In this document: positions 27,844-38,215 of the stretch, piece after piece | Layout: each line of letters begins with the position of its first letter | Numbering within the stretch: the first letter of the stretch is position 1 | NCBI GenBank assembly: GCA_031256975.1 | Contig: JAIRPN010000015.1 | Span: 216,648 to 280,647, forward strand | Source of the DNA: Verrucomicrobiales bacterium | GTDB taxonomy: Bacteria; Verrucomicrobiota; Verrucomicrobiia; Methylacidiphilales; JAAUTS01 | Direction of reading: 5' to 3' | Length of the DNA: 64,000 nt | The notes under the pieces: generated by a model | Database searches by the model: none | The model's input: the letters and a program-made list of their open reading frames with translations, nothing else | What the model was told of the DNA's origin: nothing | Position numbers and translations under genes: made by a program

Positions 27844-27961
27844 AGCACTTTATTCAACGCTAATGGTGAAGCCTGTAAAGTCTTTTTGAAATGTGGCGAC
27901 TTGGAGATGCTCTCCATATTTTTGTGGCAAAACAGCCGCCAACGGCCATATTTATTTTACC

Positions 27962-29014
27962 ATGATTCGCCAGGATATTGAACGGACCATCGAGTTTGAA
28001 TTTGTCAGGGCCACGGAAAACGCCGCCCTCAATACCATCAAGTGGCTCGGCCGGGGCGAAAAGGAACTGGCCGACGCGGCGGCCTGCGACGCGATTTACG
28101 GCGTGTTCGACACGGTGCCGATGCGCGGCGCGGTGATGATCGGCGAAGGCATCAAGGACAATGCCCCCGGCATCTTCCTCGGCGAACATCTCGGCACCTG
28201 GGCCGACAACACGCCCTGTTTCGACATCGCCCTCGACCCGATCGACGGCACCACCAATGTCGGCAAGGGCATGCCCAACGCGATTTCGGTCATTAGCGCC
28301 TCGCAACGCAAGGACCCGGAGGTGCCGGCGATGATCAACATTCCCGCGTTCTACGTCGAGAAGCTCGCCTACGGCCCGAAAGTGGTCGCCGCCATGCAGA
28401 AAAACCCGTCCCATCCCATCAGCCTCGACGCACCGGTCGGCCAATTGCTGGATTTCGTCGCCCAGGCCCTGCACAAACGCGTGCCCGAACTGGTGGTCGC
28501 CACCATCGACCGTCCCCGCTCCGCGCCGCTAATCGCCGAGGTTCGCAAGGCGGGCGCGGCGCTAAGGATGATCTCCGACGGCGATGTGACCGCCGCGGTG
28601 GCGCCGTCGTTGGCCGACTCCGGGGTGGACCTGTTCTACGGCATCGGCGGCGCGCCGGAGGGCATCCTGGCCGCCTCGGCGTTGAAATGCCTGGACGGTG
28701 ACATCCAGTTGCGCATGTGGTTCAAGGACGAACAGCAGCGCAGCGACACCGCCAAGGAAGCCTCGGCCAAGGACATGCAGCGCATTTTCTTTTCCCGCGA
28801 CCTGGTGCCGGGTTCGAGCGCGATTTTTTGCGCCACCGGCATCACCGACAGCGCCCTGCTCCCGGGTGTGAAACTGATCGGCGAAACCGCCATCACCCAT
28901 TCCATCCTGATGCGCGCCAAGAGCCGCACGGTCCGTTACATCAAGGCCGTGCATAATCTCAAGGAAAAGACCATCCGGTTGCGCAGCGATTCCACTTTCC
29001 ACACAGTGATTTGA
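27962..29014 (+). CDS. glpX: Class II fructose-1,6-bisphosphatase
   Basis: GEGIKDNAPGIFLGE, DPIDGTTNVGKGMPNAISV, GIGGAPEGILAA; start at MIRQDIERTIEFEFVRATE. Confidence 0.95.
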   Translation: MIRQDIERTIEFEFVRATENAALNTIKWLGRGEKELADAAACDAIYGVFDTVPMRGAVMIGEGIKDNAPGIFLGEHLGTWADNTPCFDIALDPIDGTTNVGKGMPNAISVISASQRKDPEVPAMINIPAFYVEKLAYGPKVVAAMQKNPSHPISLDAPVGQLLDFVAQALHKRVPELVVATIDRPRSAPLIAEVRKAGAALRMISDGDVTAAVAPSLADSGVDLFYGIGGAPEGILAASALKCLDGDIQLRMWFKDEQQRSDTAKEASAKDMQRIFFSRDLVPGSSAIFCATGITDSALLPGVKLIGETAITHSILMRAKSRTVRYIKAVHNLKEKTIRLRSDSTFHTVI

Positions 29015-29214
29015 AGCGCGGCGCCAATGGCGAAAAACCGCCGGTGCCGAAGATAAACTAATGCCAGGACTTGTTCCTGTATAAGTTTTATTTCTAATCC
29101 GGCAGATTTTTACCTCCTTTTGCAAAAATTGTACTGCCAAATCCGTGATTTGGATTTAAGTTGAAAAGCTATGCCTGTTCATAATAAGTGGGCAGCATAC
29201 AAGGAGTTTGAGTT

Positions 29215-30507
29215 ATGTCGGAAACAGCGAAAATCATCATCGAGAACAAGACCTTTGAATTTCCCGTAGTCGTTGGCACTGAAAACGAGAAGGCCATCGA
29301 TACCAGCAAGTTGCGTGATACCACCGGTTACGTCACCTACGACGATGGCTACGGCAACACCGCTTCCTGCGAAAGTTCGATCACCTTCATTGACGGCGAA
29401 ACCGGCATCCTGCGTTACCGCGGTTACGACATCCAGGACTTGGCGGTGCAATCAAATTTTATCGAATCCGCCTATCTGGTGATTTACGGCGAACTGCCGA
29501 CTGTCCAGCAATTGCAAAATTTCCGTCACTTGATTCTGCGCAACGCCGCGATTCACCAGGGCATGTTCAGCTTCTTCGAGGCCTTCCCGAACAACTCGCA
29601 TCCGATGGCGATTCTCTCGGCCATGCTCAATTCGCTCGGCTGTTACTATCCCGAAATGGCCACCAACAACCGCCAGCGCGATCTCGAGCAGCTCGACAAC
29701 GCGGCGACTATCCTGTTGTCGAAGGTCCGCACCCTGGCGGCCATGTCCTACCGCATGAAGCACGGCCTGCCCTTCATCCATCCGAAGCCCGAGCTGCCGT
29801 ATTGCTCGAACTTCCTGCACATGATGTTCTCCGAGCCTTATGTGGATTACAAATTCAACCCGGTGATCGACCGCGCGCTGAACCTGATCCTGCTGTTGCA
29901 CGCCGACCACGAGCAAAATTGCAGCACCTCGACGGTGCGCATGGTCGCCTCCGGCGGTGCCAATCTGTTCGCCTCGGCATCGGCCGGTGTCTGTGCCCTC
30001 TGGGGCCCGGCACACGGCGGCGCCAACATGGCGGTTATCCACATGCTGGAGGAAATCCACAAGGCCGGCGACGACGGCTCCAGCTTTGTTGCCGCGGCGA
30101 AGAGCGGAGACAAGACCAAGCGCTTGATGGGCTTTGGCCACCGCGTGTACAAGAATTACGACCCGCGCGCCAAGATCCTGAAAAAGACCTGCGCCGAGGT
30201 GTTGAACACGCTGGGCGTTAGCGACCCTCTGCTCGACATTGCGCTGAAGCTCGAGGAAATCGCCACCCATGACGAGTATTTCCTGGCCCGCAAGCTGTAC
30301 CCGAACGTGGATTTCTACAGTGGCATCATCATGCGCGCCATCGGCATCCCGGTGGATATGTTTACCGTGATGTTCGCCATCGGCCGTATGCCGGGTTGGA
30401 TCGGTCACTGGCGCGAACTGGCGACCAGCAAATCGCCGATCCATCGTCCGCGCCAGATTTACATCGGTTCGCCGCGCCGCGAATACGTGCCGATCGACAA
30501 ACGTTGA
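29215..30507 (+). CDS. gltA: Citrate synthase
   Basis: [70 protein letters not shown]. Confidence 0.97.
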   Translation: MSETAKIIIENKTFEFPVVVGTENEKAIDTSKLRDTTGYVTYDDGYGNTASCESSITFIDGETGILRYRGYDIQDLAVQSNFIESAYLVIYGELPTVQQLQNFRHLILRNAAIHQGMFSFFEAFPNNSHPMAILSAMLNSLGCYYPEMATNNRQRDLEQLDNAATILLSKVRTLAAMSYRMKHGLPFIHPKPELPYCSNFLHMMFSEPYVDYKFNPVIDRALNLILLLHADHEQNCSTSTVRMVASGGANLFASASAGVCALWGPAHGGANMAVIHMLEEIHKAGDDGSSFVAAAKSGDKTKRLMGFGHRVYKNYDPRAKILKKTCAEVLNTLGVSDPLLDIALKLEEIATHDEYFLARKLYPNVDFYSGIIMRAIGIPVDMFTVMFAIGRMPGWIGHWRELATSKSPIHRPRQIYIGSPRREYVPIDKR

Positions 30508-30510
30508 AAT

Positions 30511-30619
30511 TATTTAAGATTTTAGATTTAAGAATTAAGATTCCCAATATTTCCGCCTCCGGCGTATTTGCAATTGATTCGCCGGAGGCGCTAACTGTAA
30601 GAATCTTAAATCTTAAATA
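30511..30619. terminator. Compound inverted repeat: outer AT-rich arms and inner CGCCTCCGGCG...CGCCGGAGGCG
   Basis: Inner 11-bp perfect arms; outer tatttaagat...gattc / gaatcttaaatcttaaata; between convergent genes. Confidence 0.7.
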
Positions 30620-30622
30620 CCC

Positions 30623-31978
30623 TCATTCCTCCGCCTTTAGCGTCGCCAGCGGGCCGAGATTCTTCAGCGCCGGATAGAGATAAGCCACGGCGCCAACCAC
30701 CATTAGCGTGCAGGCGCCGCCCAGTGTCACCGCCAGCATCGGCCCCAGCAGGGCCACCATCAGGCCGCCGCGCAAGGCGCCAATTTCGTTCGAGGAACCG
30801 ATGAACACCTGTGTCACACTGGTCACCCGTCCGCGCAGGTAATCCGGCGTCAACAGCTGGATCAACGACTGGCGGATCACCACGTTGATATTGTCGAACA
30901 CTCCGGTGCAAAACAGCGCCAAAAACGACAGGGCGTAGCTCTTTGACAAACCGAACACGACAATGGCGAGACCGAAACCGGCCATGGTCAGCAACAAGGT
31001 GCGACCCGGTTTTTTCCACGGCGTGTGATGCGCCTGCCACATCGCCATGCCCACCGCGCCCATTGACGGCGCGGCGCGCAGCCAGCCGAGCCCGATCGGG
31101 CCGACGTGCAAAATTTCGTTGGCAAACACCGGCAGCAGTTCCGTGATCGCGCCGAACAGCACCGCGAACAAATCCAGCGTGCTGGCCGCGAAAATCGCTT
31201 TTTTCTTCCAGATGAATTTCGCCCCCGTGAACATCGTCTTCCAGGATCGGTCGGCCGGGGCGTGCTGCGGCTGGTTGAAATATTTCACCCGCAGCAACAG
31301 CAGGAAAAACAACACGCCGAACGCCGCGTCCATCAGGTACACCGCCGAGAAATTCAATCCGGCCACAATGAAACCCCCGATTGCCGGGCCCAGCACCGTG
31401 GCAGTTTCAAACGCGGTGGAATTCCAGGTGATCGCATTGCTCAGCTTCGCCGAAGGCAGCAACAAGGGCACGATGCTCATGCGCGCCGGCCACGCGACAA
31501 TGCGGATGCAAGCCTGCACCAGCAGGATCAGGTAAATCAACGGCAGGGCGGGCGAGCTGAAATCCAGCTTGGCCGGGTCGGCATGGCGTTCAAACACCAG
31601 CGCCAGCGCGTGCAGCGCATCGTTGGCGTGTTGCAACATCCCCAGCTGCGGCAAGGCATTGCGCTCGAAGGAAAGCAAGGCCAGCAGCAGGGAACAGACC
31701 GCCGTGCCCAACGCGCCGATGGAAATGATCCTGCGCCGGTCGTAACGGTCAGCCACCACCCCGGCGGGCAATGACAGGGCCAGCACCGGCAGAACGTTAA
31801 TAAATCCCATCAGCCCGAGCGCCGTGGCCGAATGCGTCCATTGGTAAATTTGCCAGCCGATGGCGATGCTGACCGCCTGGCGGCTGAACAAGGCGAGGAA
31901 ACTGCCGATGATGTAATCGCGGTAGTTGCTGATCTTTAGCGCCGCATAGGGATCGTGTCCGGTCAGGGGAGAACTCAT
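30623..31978 (-). CDS. MFS transporter (EntS/enterobactin-exporter-like)
   Basis: 12-TM-like; NYRDYIIGSFLALFSRQAVSIAIGWQIYQWT. Confidence 0.85.
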   Translation of the reverse strand: MSSPLTGHDPYAALKISNYRDYIIGSFLALFSRQAVSIAIGWQIYQWTHSATALGLMGFINVLPVLALSLPAGVVADRYDRRRIISIGALGTAVCSLLLALLSFERNALPQLGMLQHANDALHALALVFERHADPAKLDFSSPALPLIYLILLVQACIRIVAWPARMSIVPLLLPSAKLSNAITWNSTAFETATVLGPAIGGFIVAGLNFSAVYLMDAAFGVLFFLLLLRVKYFNQPQHAPADRSWKTMFTGAKFIWKKKAIFAASTLDLFAVLFGAITELLPVFANEILHVGPIGLGWLRAAPSMGAVGMAMWQAHHTPWKKPGRTLLLTMAGFGLAIVVFGLSKSYALSFLALFCTGVFDNINVVIRQSLIQLLTPDYLRGRVTSVTQVFIGSSNEIGALRGGLMVALLGPMLAVTLGGACTLMVVGAVAYLYPALKNLGPLATLKAEE

Positions 31979-31991
31979 AGCACCGACGGCC

Positions 31992-32018
31992 CGCTAACAG
32001 CCAACTTCGCCGTTAGCG
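31992..32018 (-). terminator. TTAGCG-pair inverted repeat CGCTAAC-N12/13-GTTAGCG
   Basis: 7-bp perfect arms in the intergenic gap downstream of the 32031..32489 gene. Confidence 0.5.
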
Positions 32019-32030
32019 CCGTCAATCCGT

Positions 32031-32489
32031 TTACGCTTTCCCCCCAAAACTGGCGTGATCATCCAAATCCAGCAAATCAAACACTGTTACGATGTCAGTG
32101 CGTTCCGCGTTCCATTTGGCGACTTCCCCGTTCAGATGCTCGCGGAACTTGATGGTGCCCGGGGAAAACTGCTCGGTGAAGCTCGACCATTGACAGACTT
32201 CCCAGATGCTGTGCTTTCTGGGCAAATGCTCCTTGATCCACTGCAAAATCTCGCCGTCGCCCTTGCCCAGCTTGAGTTGTTCCAGCAAATCCTCCGGCTT
32301 GATCTCCAGGAAGCGGAACAGCCGCTCGTCAAGCTGGCTGTTGTAACGGTATTCGCCGTTCTTGCCGGCCAGCGTGGCGCGGCCCTTGTCGAGCACGCGC
32401 GGTAAAATCACATAACCGCCGAGGCGGACCCGCGGGCTGCGCGGCGGGCGTTTGGTCAAATCGGGAACATTATGGATATTCAACTTCAT
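32031..32489 (-). CDS. DUF5069 domain-containing protein
   Basis: PDLTKRPPRSPRVRLGGYVILPRVLDKGRATLAGKNGEY. Confidence 0.85.
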   Translation of the reverse strand: MKLNIHNVPDLTKRPPRSPRVRLGGYVILPRVLDKGRATLAGKNGEYRYNSQLDERLFRFLEIKPEDLLEQLKLGKGDGEILQWIKEHLPRKHSIWEVCQWSSFTEQFSPGTIKFREHLNGEVAKWNAERTDIVTVFDLLDLDDHASFGGKA

Positions 32490-32534
32490 CGTTAGCCTCT
32501 AATTTAAACCAACTTTTGCCATCGGCATGAAAAT

Positions 32535-33044
32535 TCAGGGTTGCGCGGCATTCCGGGCGGCATGCTCGATACGAATGATTTGCCAGTCGCCCTTGTCGCT
32601 CTTGGCCAGCAGGAACACCAGGTTTTGCGGATTGATCGGCTCGTTGGCGCGCTCGGCAGTCACGGTTAGCGTCAGCATCGCGGACTTGCCCTTCTGCAGG
32701 ATGCTCAGCTGCTCGTTGCTGAAGATGAATTTCACCTGCGGGTTGGCCTGGCGACCCGCCACCGCCACTTGGATCAATTCATCACGGCCGTTAAGCTGCA
32801 ACGCGCCATAGGAAGGGTCCTGAATGTCGATCTGCACTTCGTTGGCGAAATATTTTTTCAAGGTGTTGGCATACACCGCCAAATCCAAGCCGTTGCCGGT
32901 ATAAGGCTGCGAAACCTCCTCCTGCAAGCGCTGCATGGTTTTGCGAATCTTGCGCTGGTCGGTGAAAATGAAATGCTTGCACAACAACCCGACAATGAAG
33001 CCAAACACCAAAACAACAGCGACAATCTTGATCATCCTGCTCAT
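32535..33044 (-). CDS. Hypothetical protein with N-terminal TM
   Basis: Intact ORF with membrane anchor; NTF2-like layout. Confidence 0.65.
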   Translation of the reverse strand: MSRMIKIVAVVLVFGFIVGLLCKHFIFTDQRKIRKTMQRLQEEVSQPYTGNGLDLAVYANTLKKYFANEVQIDIQDPSYGALQLNGRDELIQVAVAGRQANPQVKFIFSNEQLSILQKGKSAMLTLTVTAERANEPINPQNLVFLLAKSDKGDWQIIRIEHAARNAAQP

Positions 33045-33104
33045 CTATTTCTCCGTTACGGCGGCCGCTAATGGCGAACCGCCGCTGATTTCACAGTTAG
33101 CGTC

Positions 33105-34121
33105 TCAGGCCTTGGCCTTAATCAGCTCTTCGGCGATTTGCACCGCATTCCACGCCGCGCCCTTCAACAACTGGTCACCGCTGACGAACAAGGCCAAGCT
33201 GTGGTCGTTAGCGAGATCTTTGCGGATGCGGCCAACCAGCACATCGAGATCGCCAGTGGCTTCCAGCGGCATCGGGAAATGGTTCTGCTCGACATTGTCG
33301 ACCAGTTTCACGCCGGGCGACTTGGCCAAAACCTGACGCGCTTTTTCAACATCAACCGGCTTTTCGGTCTCGATCACCACCGACTCCGAGTGCGCGCGCA
33401 ACACCGGCACACGGATGCAGGTCGGCACGATCGGCAGATTCGGTTCGTGGAACATCTTGCGGATTTCCTCGATCAGCTTGTTCTCTTCCTCGTTGTAGCC
33501 GTTGGCGGCCACCTTGGTGTTGTGCGAAAACAGGTTGAAGGCGATCTGGTGCGGGAACACCTTCTTCTCGATCTTGCGTTTCTCGACATGCGACTTGACC
33601 TGGTCTTCCAACTCCGCCATCGCCTGCGCGCCTGCGCCGCTGGCCGACTGGTAGGTGGACACCACGATGCGCTTGATGCCAAATTCCTTGTGCAAAGGCC
33701 AAATGGCCACGGCGAGAATCGCGGCACAGCAGTTCGGGTTGGCAACCACTCCCTTGTTATTCTGCAAATCCTGCGGATTGACTTCCGGCACCACCAGCGG
33801 CACGTCTTCCTTCATGCGGAAGGCGGAGGAATTATCCACCACCACCGCGCCAGCCTTGATGGCAGCATCAACGAATTCGCGGGAACGGGTCGCCCCCGCG
33901 CTGAAAAAGGCGTAATCGATGCCGGCAAAAGCGGCGGCGTTTAGCTCCTCAACGGCGTAATCCTTGCCGTTGAAATCGAGTTTTTTACCGACGGAACGGG
34001 CCGAGGCCAGCAATTTGAGGTTGGCGACCGGGAATTTGCGGCGTTCCATGACGCGCAGGATTTCCACACCGACTGCTCCCGTCGCTCCGACGACGGCCAC
34101 GTTATATCCGTTTTTGTTCAT
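33105..34121 (-). CDS. asd: Aspartate-semialdehyde dehydrogenase
   Basis: VVGATGAVGVEILRVMERRKFPV, NPNCCAAILAVAIWPL, YQSASGAG. Confidence 0.95.
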   Translation of the reverse strand: MNKNGYNVAVVGATGAVGVEILRVMERRKFPVANLKLLASARSVGKKLDFNGKDYAVEELNAAAFAGIDYAFFSAGATRSREFVDAAIKAGAVVVDNSSAFRMKEDVPLVVPEVNPQDLQNNKGVVANPNCCAAILAVAIWPLHKEFGIKRIVVSTYQSASGAGAQAMAELEDQVKSHVEKRKIEKKVFPHQIAFNLFSHNTKVAANGYNEEENKLIEEIRKMFHEPNLPIVPTCIRVPVLRAHSESVVIETEKPVDVEKARQVLAKSPGVKLVDNVEQNHFPMPLEATGDLDVLVGRIRKDLANDHSLALFVSGDQLLKGAAWNAVQIAEELIKAKA

Positions 34122-34218
34122 AAAGGGTTTATTAGTATAGTTGAGCCATCGACCAAATCAAGATTACGTTTAGAGCTCGCATTAGAAATAAATCAGCTTA
34201 TAAACCGTTAAGTTAACG

Positions 34219-34575
34219 TTGGTTTTGCTAGCAAGCAATTTGGTTAAATTAATGGATAAAAATATGCTAGACTGGCTGTTTGTTATCGGCGTTTTAACGT
34301 TCCTGCCGTTTTTGGCTTATCTAATAAACAAACCTCGCGAAAAATGGCGGCCGCCTGTTCTTTTCGCCATTTTGGTTTGGCTCGCGTTAGGCAATGTTTT
34401 GCCCTATGCCTTGGGTCCTCACGAAGACTACCAACAGAATTACATTATCTGCATATTTGCCATACCGCTTGGTTATATCCTGCTGGATTATCTGTTTTGG
34501 CGCACCGAAAAACGATTCTACGGATTAATTTGGGAGAAATTAAAATCCCTGTTCCGTATTTATAAAAATAAATAA
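34219..34575 (+). CDS. Hypothetical membrane protein (118 aa)
   Basis: Hydrophobic ORF in AT-rich interval. Confidence 0.5.
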   Translation: MVLLASNLVKLMDKNMLDWLFVIGVLTFLPFLAYLINKPREKWRPPVLFAILVWLALGNVLPYALGPHEDYQQNYIICIFAIPLGYILLDYLFWRTEKRFYGLIWEKLKSLFRIYKNK

Positions 34576-34683
34576 TGCAGTTTAGCATTCCGGTTAATAC
34601 TTCGCAGTTAGCATGCAAATTCATTGCCAAGAACGTCCGTGCGTTTTATAACCTTTGCCAGTTCTTTGCGAGATTGACCCGCG

Positions 34684-34875
34684 TGTGTCTCATGCGGGCG
34701 TGATGGGCAGCCACAGGGAAGGCCGTGAGAATCGGCCACAGTTGCGCTGCGGTATCGGGTTACAAGTTCTCCTGAAGCCAATTTTCGCCGTCAGGCGCGA
34801 AAGTGAAGGCGGGAACAAGGTTTGACACCCGGAGTCCGAATATCTGCCTGCCCGTCCTCACATCATTCAGCTTGC
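34684..34875 (+). ncRNA. Cobalamin riboswitch (boundaries approximate)
   Basis: gggaaggccgtgagaatcggccacagttgcgct corresponds to the GGGAA..GGUGAAAAUCC..C..CAACUGU core; agtccgaatatctgcctg corresponds to the B12-box 3' part; precedes a TonB receptor. Confidence 0.8.
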
Positions 34876-34991
34876 CGCTAACGGCAGGACGGATGAAAAA
34901 CTTCATCGCAGAAATGAAGCGTGAGAGTGGAATTCTCGTTCTCCCTTTCCGGCGAGCAGCGTTTCCGCTCTTACATAAAAAGGAGTGGAAC

Positions 34992-36935
34992 ATGTTAAAG
35001 TATCATGTGGGCATGGCGCTAACCGCCATCTCATTACTGGCCTCGCCCGTCATCGGGCAGGATGCCTCATCGAAACCAGCCGCCAGCAGCGGCACGACCG
35101 CCCCGGCAACTTCCGGCACCGCGGCCACCACCGGCACCAGCGGCACTTCCGCCGTGAAGGAATACCCGGAAATCCTGGTCCAGGCCACGCGCCTTGAAAC
35201 CGCGCCGTTCCAGAGCGGCGTCAGCACCAGCGTCGTCACCAAGGATCAAATCCAGGACCAGCAACTCCGCACCATGCAGGACGCGCTGTCGCAGACTCCC
35301 GGCATTGCCTTGGCGTCCAGCGGTCCCGGCCAGAACGTCGGCGTGTTCACCCGCGGTCTCGACACCAACATGACCCAGTTCATGATCGACGGCCGTCGCA
35401 TGCCCACCGACCTGGCAAGCGGCTTTGCCCTCCAGAACATGACCCTCGACAACGTGCAGCAAATTGAAGTCCTGCGCGGCCCGGTCAGCTCCATCCAGGG
35501 CGGCAACACCGCCGGCGGCCTGGTCAACGTGGTCACCGAAAGCGGCAAGGACCTTGATAAACCGGAATACAGCGTTGGTTTTGAAGGTGGTTCCTACAAC
35601 ACCTTCAACGAAACCGCTAGCGCCCGCGGCGCAACCGGCCTGCTTGACTACAGCGCGCAGTTCTCCAATAACAACAGCACCTTCCAGCGCGCTAACAACG
35701 ATCAGATGCTGTCAAACTTCATCACCCACAACGGTTACCAGTTGACCAAGGACATCTATATCGATCTGTTCGCCTATTACAACTACTCCGACAACGGTCT
35801 GCCCGGTTCGGTCCAATCGCCGAGCCCGACCCAGGATTTGTTGCGCGAAAACTGGATGATTTCCCCCGGCATCACCTACCAGACAACCGATTGGTGGAAA
35901 CAAACCCTGTTCTACTCGCACAGTGAATTGCGACAGGTTGCCTCCGGTTATCCGCTGCCCGATTACTACGGCTCCAACAACCGCATCCAGGTGGACACCG
36001 AGCAGGTGGATTACCAAAACACCTTCCAGGTCGCGGAAAAATGGAAAGTTCTCGCCGGCGCCTCGTTTACCAGCAACAGCTATTACCGGATTCCCAACTA
36101 CGGCTCCACCGCCGGCACCAAGGACATCAACGACTCCCAATCCGTCATCTCGCCTTTCCTGCAAACCGAATGGGAAGCCCTCGAAGGCTGGACCCTCAAC
36201 GGCTCCCTCCGCCTGGATCATGATTCCGATTTCGGCAATCCGATCACCTGGCGCATTGGCAGCAGCTATCGCTTGCCGAAGCTCGACACCCTGTTCCACG
36301 CCAGTTACGGCACCAGTTACACCCCGCCCTCGCCGCAGGACATCGCCACCGCCTACTACGGCAACCCGAACCTCATGCCCGAATACGGCAGCGGCTGGGA
36401 CGTCGGCATCGAGCAGCCCTTCCTCGACAAAAAACTCACGGTTGGCGTGACCTACTTCTACAACGACATCAGCGACTACATCCTCTACAATCCGGCCACC
36501 TTCAGCTCGGAAAATATCGGCAAGGTTCGCACCCAGGGTATTGAGCTGACGCTAACCGCCAAACCCATCGAACAGTTGACTCTGATCGGCGCCTACACCT
36601 ATCTCGACGCGCAAAACTGCACCGACGACGTGCGCCTGGTGCGCCGCCCGCGCAACCAGGTCTCCTTCACCGCCATCGGCAAACCGCACAAGGATGTCAC
36701 CATCAGCTTCGGCGGCCTGTGGGTGATCGACCGCCAGGATTACGACCCCGTCACCTTCGCCCAAGTTCCGGTGGAAGATTATTTCGTCGCCCGCGTCAGC
36801 GCCTCCTGGCAAGTGAACAAGAATTTCCAATTGTTCGCCCGCCTGGAAAACGCCTTCAACGAGCAGTACGAGGAAGTGGCCGGTTATCCGGCGCTGGACC
36901 AGGCCATGTACGGCGGCTTCAAGATTTCGTTCTGA
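34992..36935 (+). CDS. TonB-dependent receptor, probable vitamin B12 transporter BtuB-like
   Basis: Plug domain EILVQATRLET...QIEVLRGPVSSIQGGNTAGGLVNVVT; ends GGFKISF; riboswitch upstream. Confidence 0.9.
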   Translation: MLKYHVGMALTAISLLASPVIGQDASSKPAASSGTTAPATSGTAATTGTSGTSAVKEYPEILVQATRLETAPFQSGVSTSVVTKDQIQDQQLRTMQDALSQTPGIALASSGPGQNVGVFTRGLDTNMTQFMIDGRRMPTDLASGFALQNMTLDNVQQIEVLRGPVSSIQGGNTAGGLVNVVTESGKDLDKPEYSVGFEGGSYNTFNETASARGATGLLDYSAQFSNNNSTFQRANNDQMLSNFITHNGYQLTKDIYIDLFAYYNYSDNGLPGSVQSPSPTQDLLRENWMISPGITYQTTDWWKQTLFYSHSELRQVASGYPLPDYYGSNNRIQVDTEQVDYQNTFQVAEKWKVLAGASFTSNSYYRIPNYGSTAGTKDINDSQSVISPFLQTEWEALEGWTLNGSLRLDHDSDFGNPITWRIGSSYRLPKLDTLFHASYGTSYTPPSPQDIATAYYGNPNLMPEYGSGWDVGIEQPFLDKKLTVGVTYFYNDISDYILYNPATFSSENIGKVRTQGIELTLTAKPIEQLTLIGAYTYLDAQNCTDDVRLVRRPRNQVSFTAIGKPHKDVTISFGGLWVIDRQDYDPVTFAQVPVEDYFVARVSASWQVNKNFQLFARLENAFNEQYEEVAGYPALDQAMYGGFKISF

Positions 36936-36962
36936 GGTACAGAACGGAGGTCACACCCAAAG

Positions 36963-37007
36963 AAACCGCTAATGGCAAGTCACACCACGGCTCGTCGTTA
37001 GCGGTTT
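36963..37007. terminator. TTAGCG-pair hairpin AAACCGCTAA...TTAGCGGTTT plus T-run
   Basis: 10-bp perfect arms; convergent genes; supplies the stop codon of the minus-strand gene. Confidence 0.75.
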
Positions 37008-38176
37008 TTCTTTAGCCACGAGGCACAGGCCACGACCAGGCGGTCAAGCTCGACCTCGGTGTTGTAAAAATGCGGCGAAACCCGCAGCAGTTTGATTCCC
37101 GCGCGATTCTGCCGGATGGACACGGTGATCTTTTCCGCCGCTAACAGCGAAATCAATTCATTGACGCGGTCCTGTTTTGGCAGGATGAAAGAAGAAATTC
37201 CCGACATCTCGCTAATAGCCAAATTCTTCGCGCCGAAAACCTCGAATCCCAGGTCCGTTATTCGCGGCAACAGGTGCTTTTTCAACGCCAACAGCCGCGC
37301 AGCGATATTTTCCACGCCGATTTCCAGCAACAATTCGATCGACGCCGTCATGCCCGCGATGCCGGGCAAATTTAACGTCCCACATTCGTAACGCCGCGCG
37401 CCTTCGTAAAATTCAATCTTGCGCTGGGCGATGAACTCCGGCGACACCACATTCCATGAACCAAGCAGGGTCGGCCGCAACAGCGGAAAGTTCTTTTCCT
37501 TCACGTAAAAAATCCCCGCGCCGACCGGGCCCAGCAGCCATTTGTGCGAATCGGCGCTGAGAAAATCGACATGTTCCACGTTTAGCGGGAACGCGCCGAG
37601 GGTCTGGATGCCGTCGAGGCAGAACAGGATTCCGCGTTCGTGCAGTTTCCTGCCGATGTGCTCGACATCGATGCGCGTGCCGCTGGCAAAGTTCGCGGTC
37701 GCCAACGACACCAGGCGCGTCCTCGCCGTTAGCGTGTTTTCAATCGTCTCCCACGTGATGCGCCCCTGCTCCTCGACCTCCAGCAATTCGCAGCGCACGC
37801 CTCGGTCGGCGAGCTTGAGCCACGGGTAAACATTCGCCGGATAATCATCCTGATAGCAGATGACCTGGTCATCCTCGCGCCAGTCGATGCCATCGGCCAC
37901 CAGATTCAGCCCGAGCGCGGTCGGCCCAAGCAGGGCAATTTCCTGGTCATTGGCGCCGATCAATTGCGCCGCAACCTTGCGTGCGTGCGCGACCTGTTTG
38001 AAAAAATCCTTCTCCTGATGCTCCAGCGAACCGCGCTGCGCGAAATCCCGCAACGCGTCGGCCGCCGCCAATGGCAGGGTGGTGACCCCGGCGTGCGCGA
38101 GAAAAACCTCGTTGTTAGCGACCGGGAAATGTTTGCGCCTGAGCTGCTCGTCGGCGAGCAAGTCCTGAATTTTCAT
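36998..38176 (-). CDS. Aminotransferase class V-fold PLP-dependent enzyme
   Basis: DFLSADSHKWLLGPVGAGIFYVKEKNF PLP-lysine motif. Confidence 0.9.
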   Translation of the reverse strand: MKIQDLLADEQLRRKHFPVANNEVFLAHAGVTTLPLAAADALRDFAQRGSLEHQEKDFFKQVAHARKVAAQLIGANDQEIALLGPTALGLNLVADGIDWREDDQVICYQDDYPANVYPWLKLADRGVRCELLEVEEQGRITWETIENTLTARTRLVSLATANFASGTRIDVEHIGRKLHERGILFCLDGIQTLGAFPLNVEHVDFLSADSHKWLLGPVGAGIFYVKEKNFPLLRPTLLGSWNVVSPEFIAQRKIEFYEGARRYECGTLNLPGIAGMTASIELLLEIGVENIAARLLALKKHLLPRITDLGFEVFGAKNLAISEMSGISSFILPKQDRVNELISLLAAEKITVSIRQNRAGIKLLRVSPHFYNTEVELDRLVVACASWLKKNR

Positions 38177-38215
38177 GCGTCCGATTTAACCACGGAACGC
38201 GCGGTTGAAAAAGGT

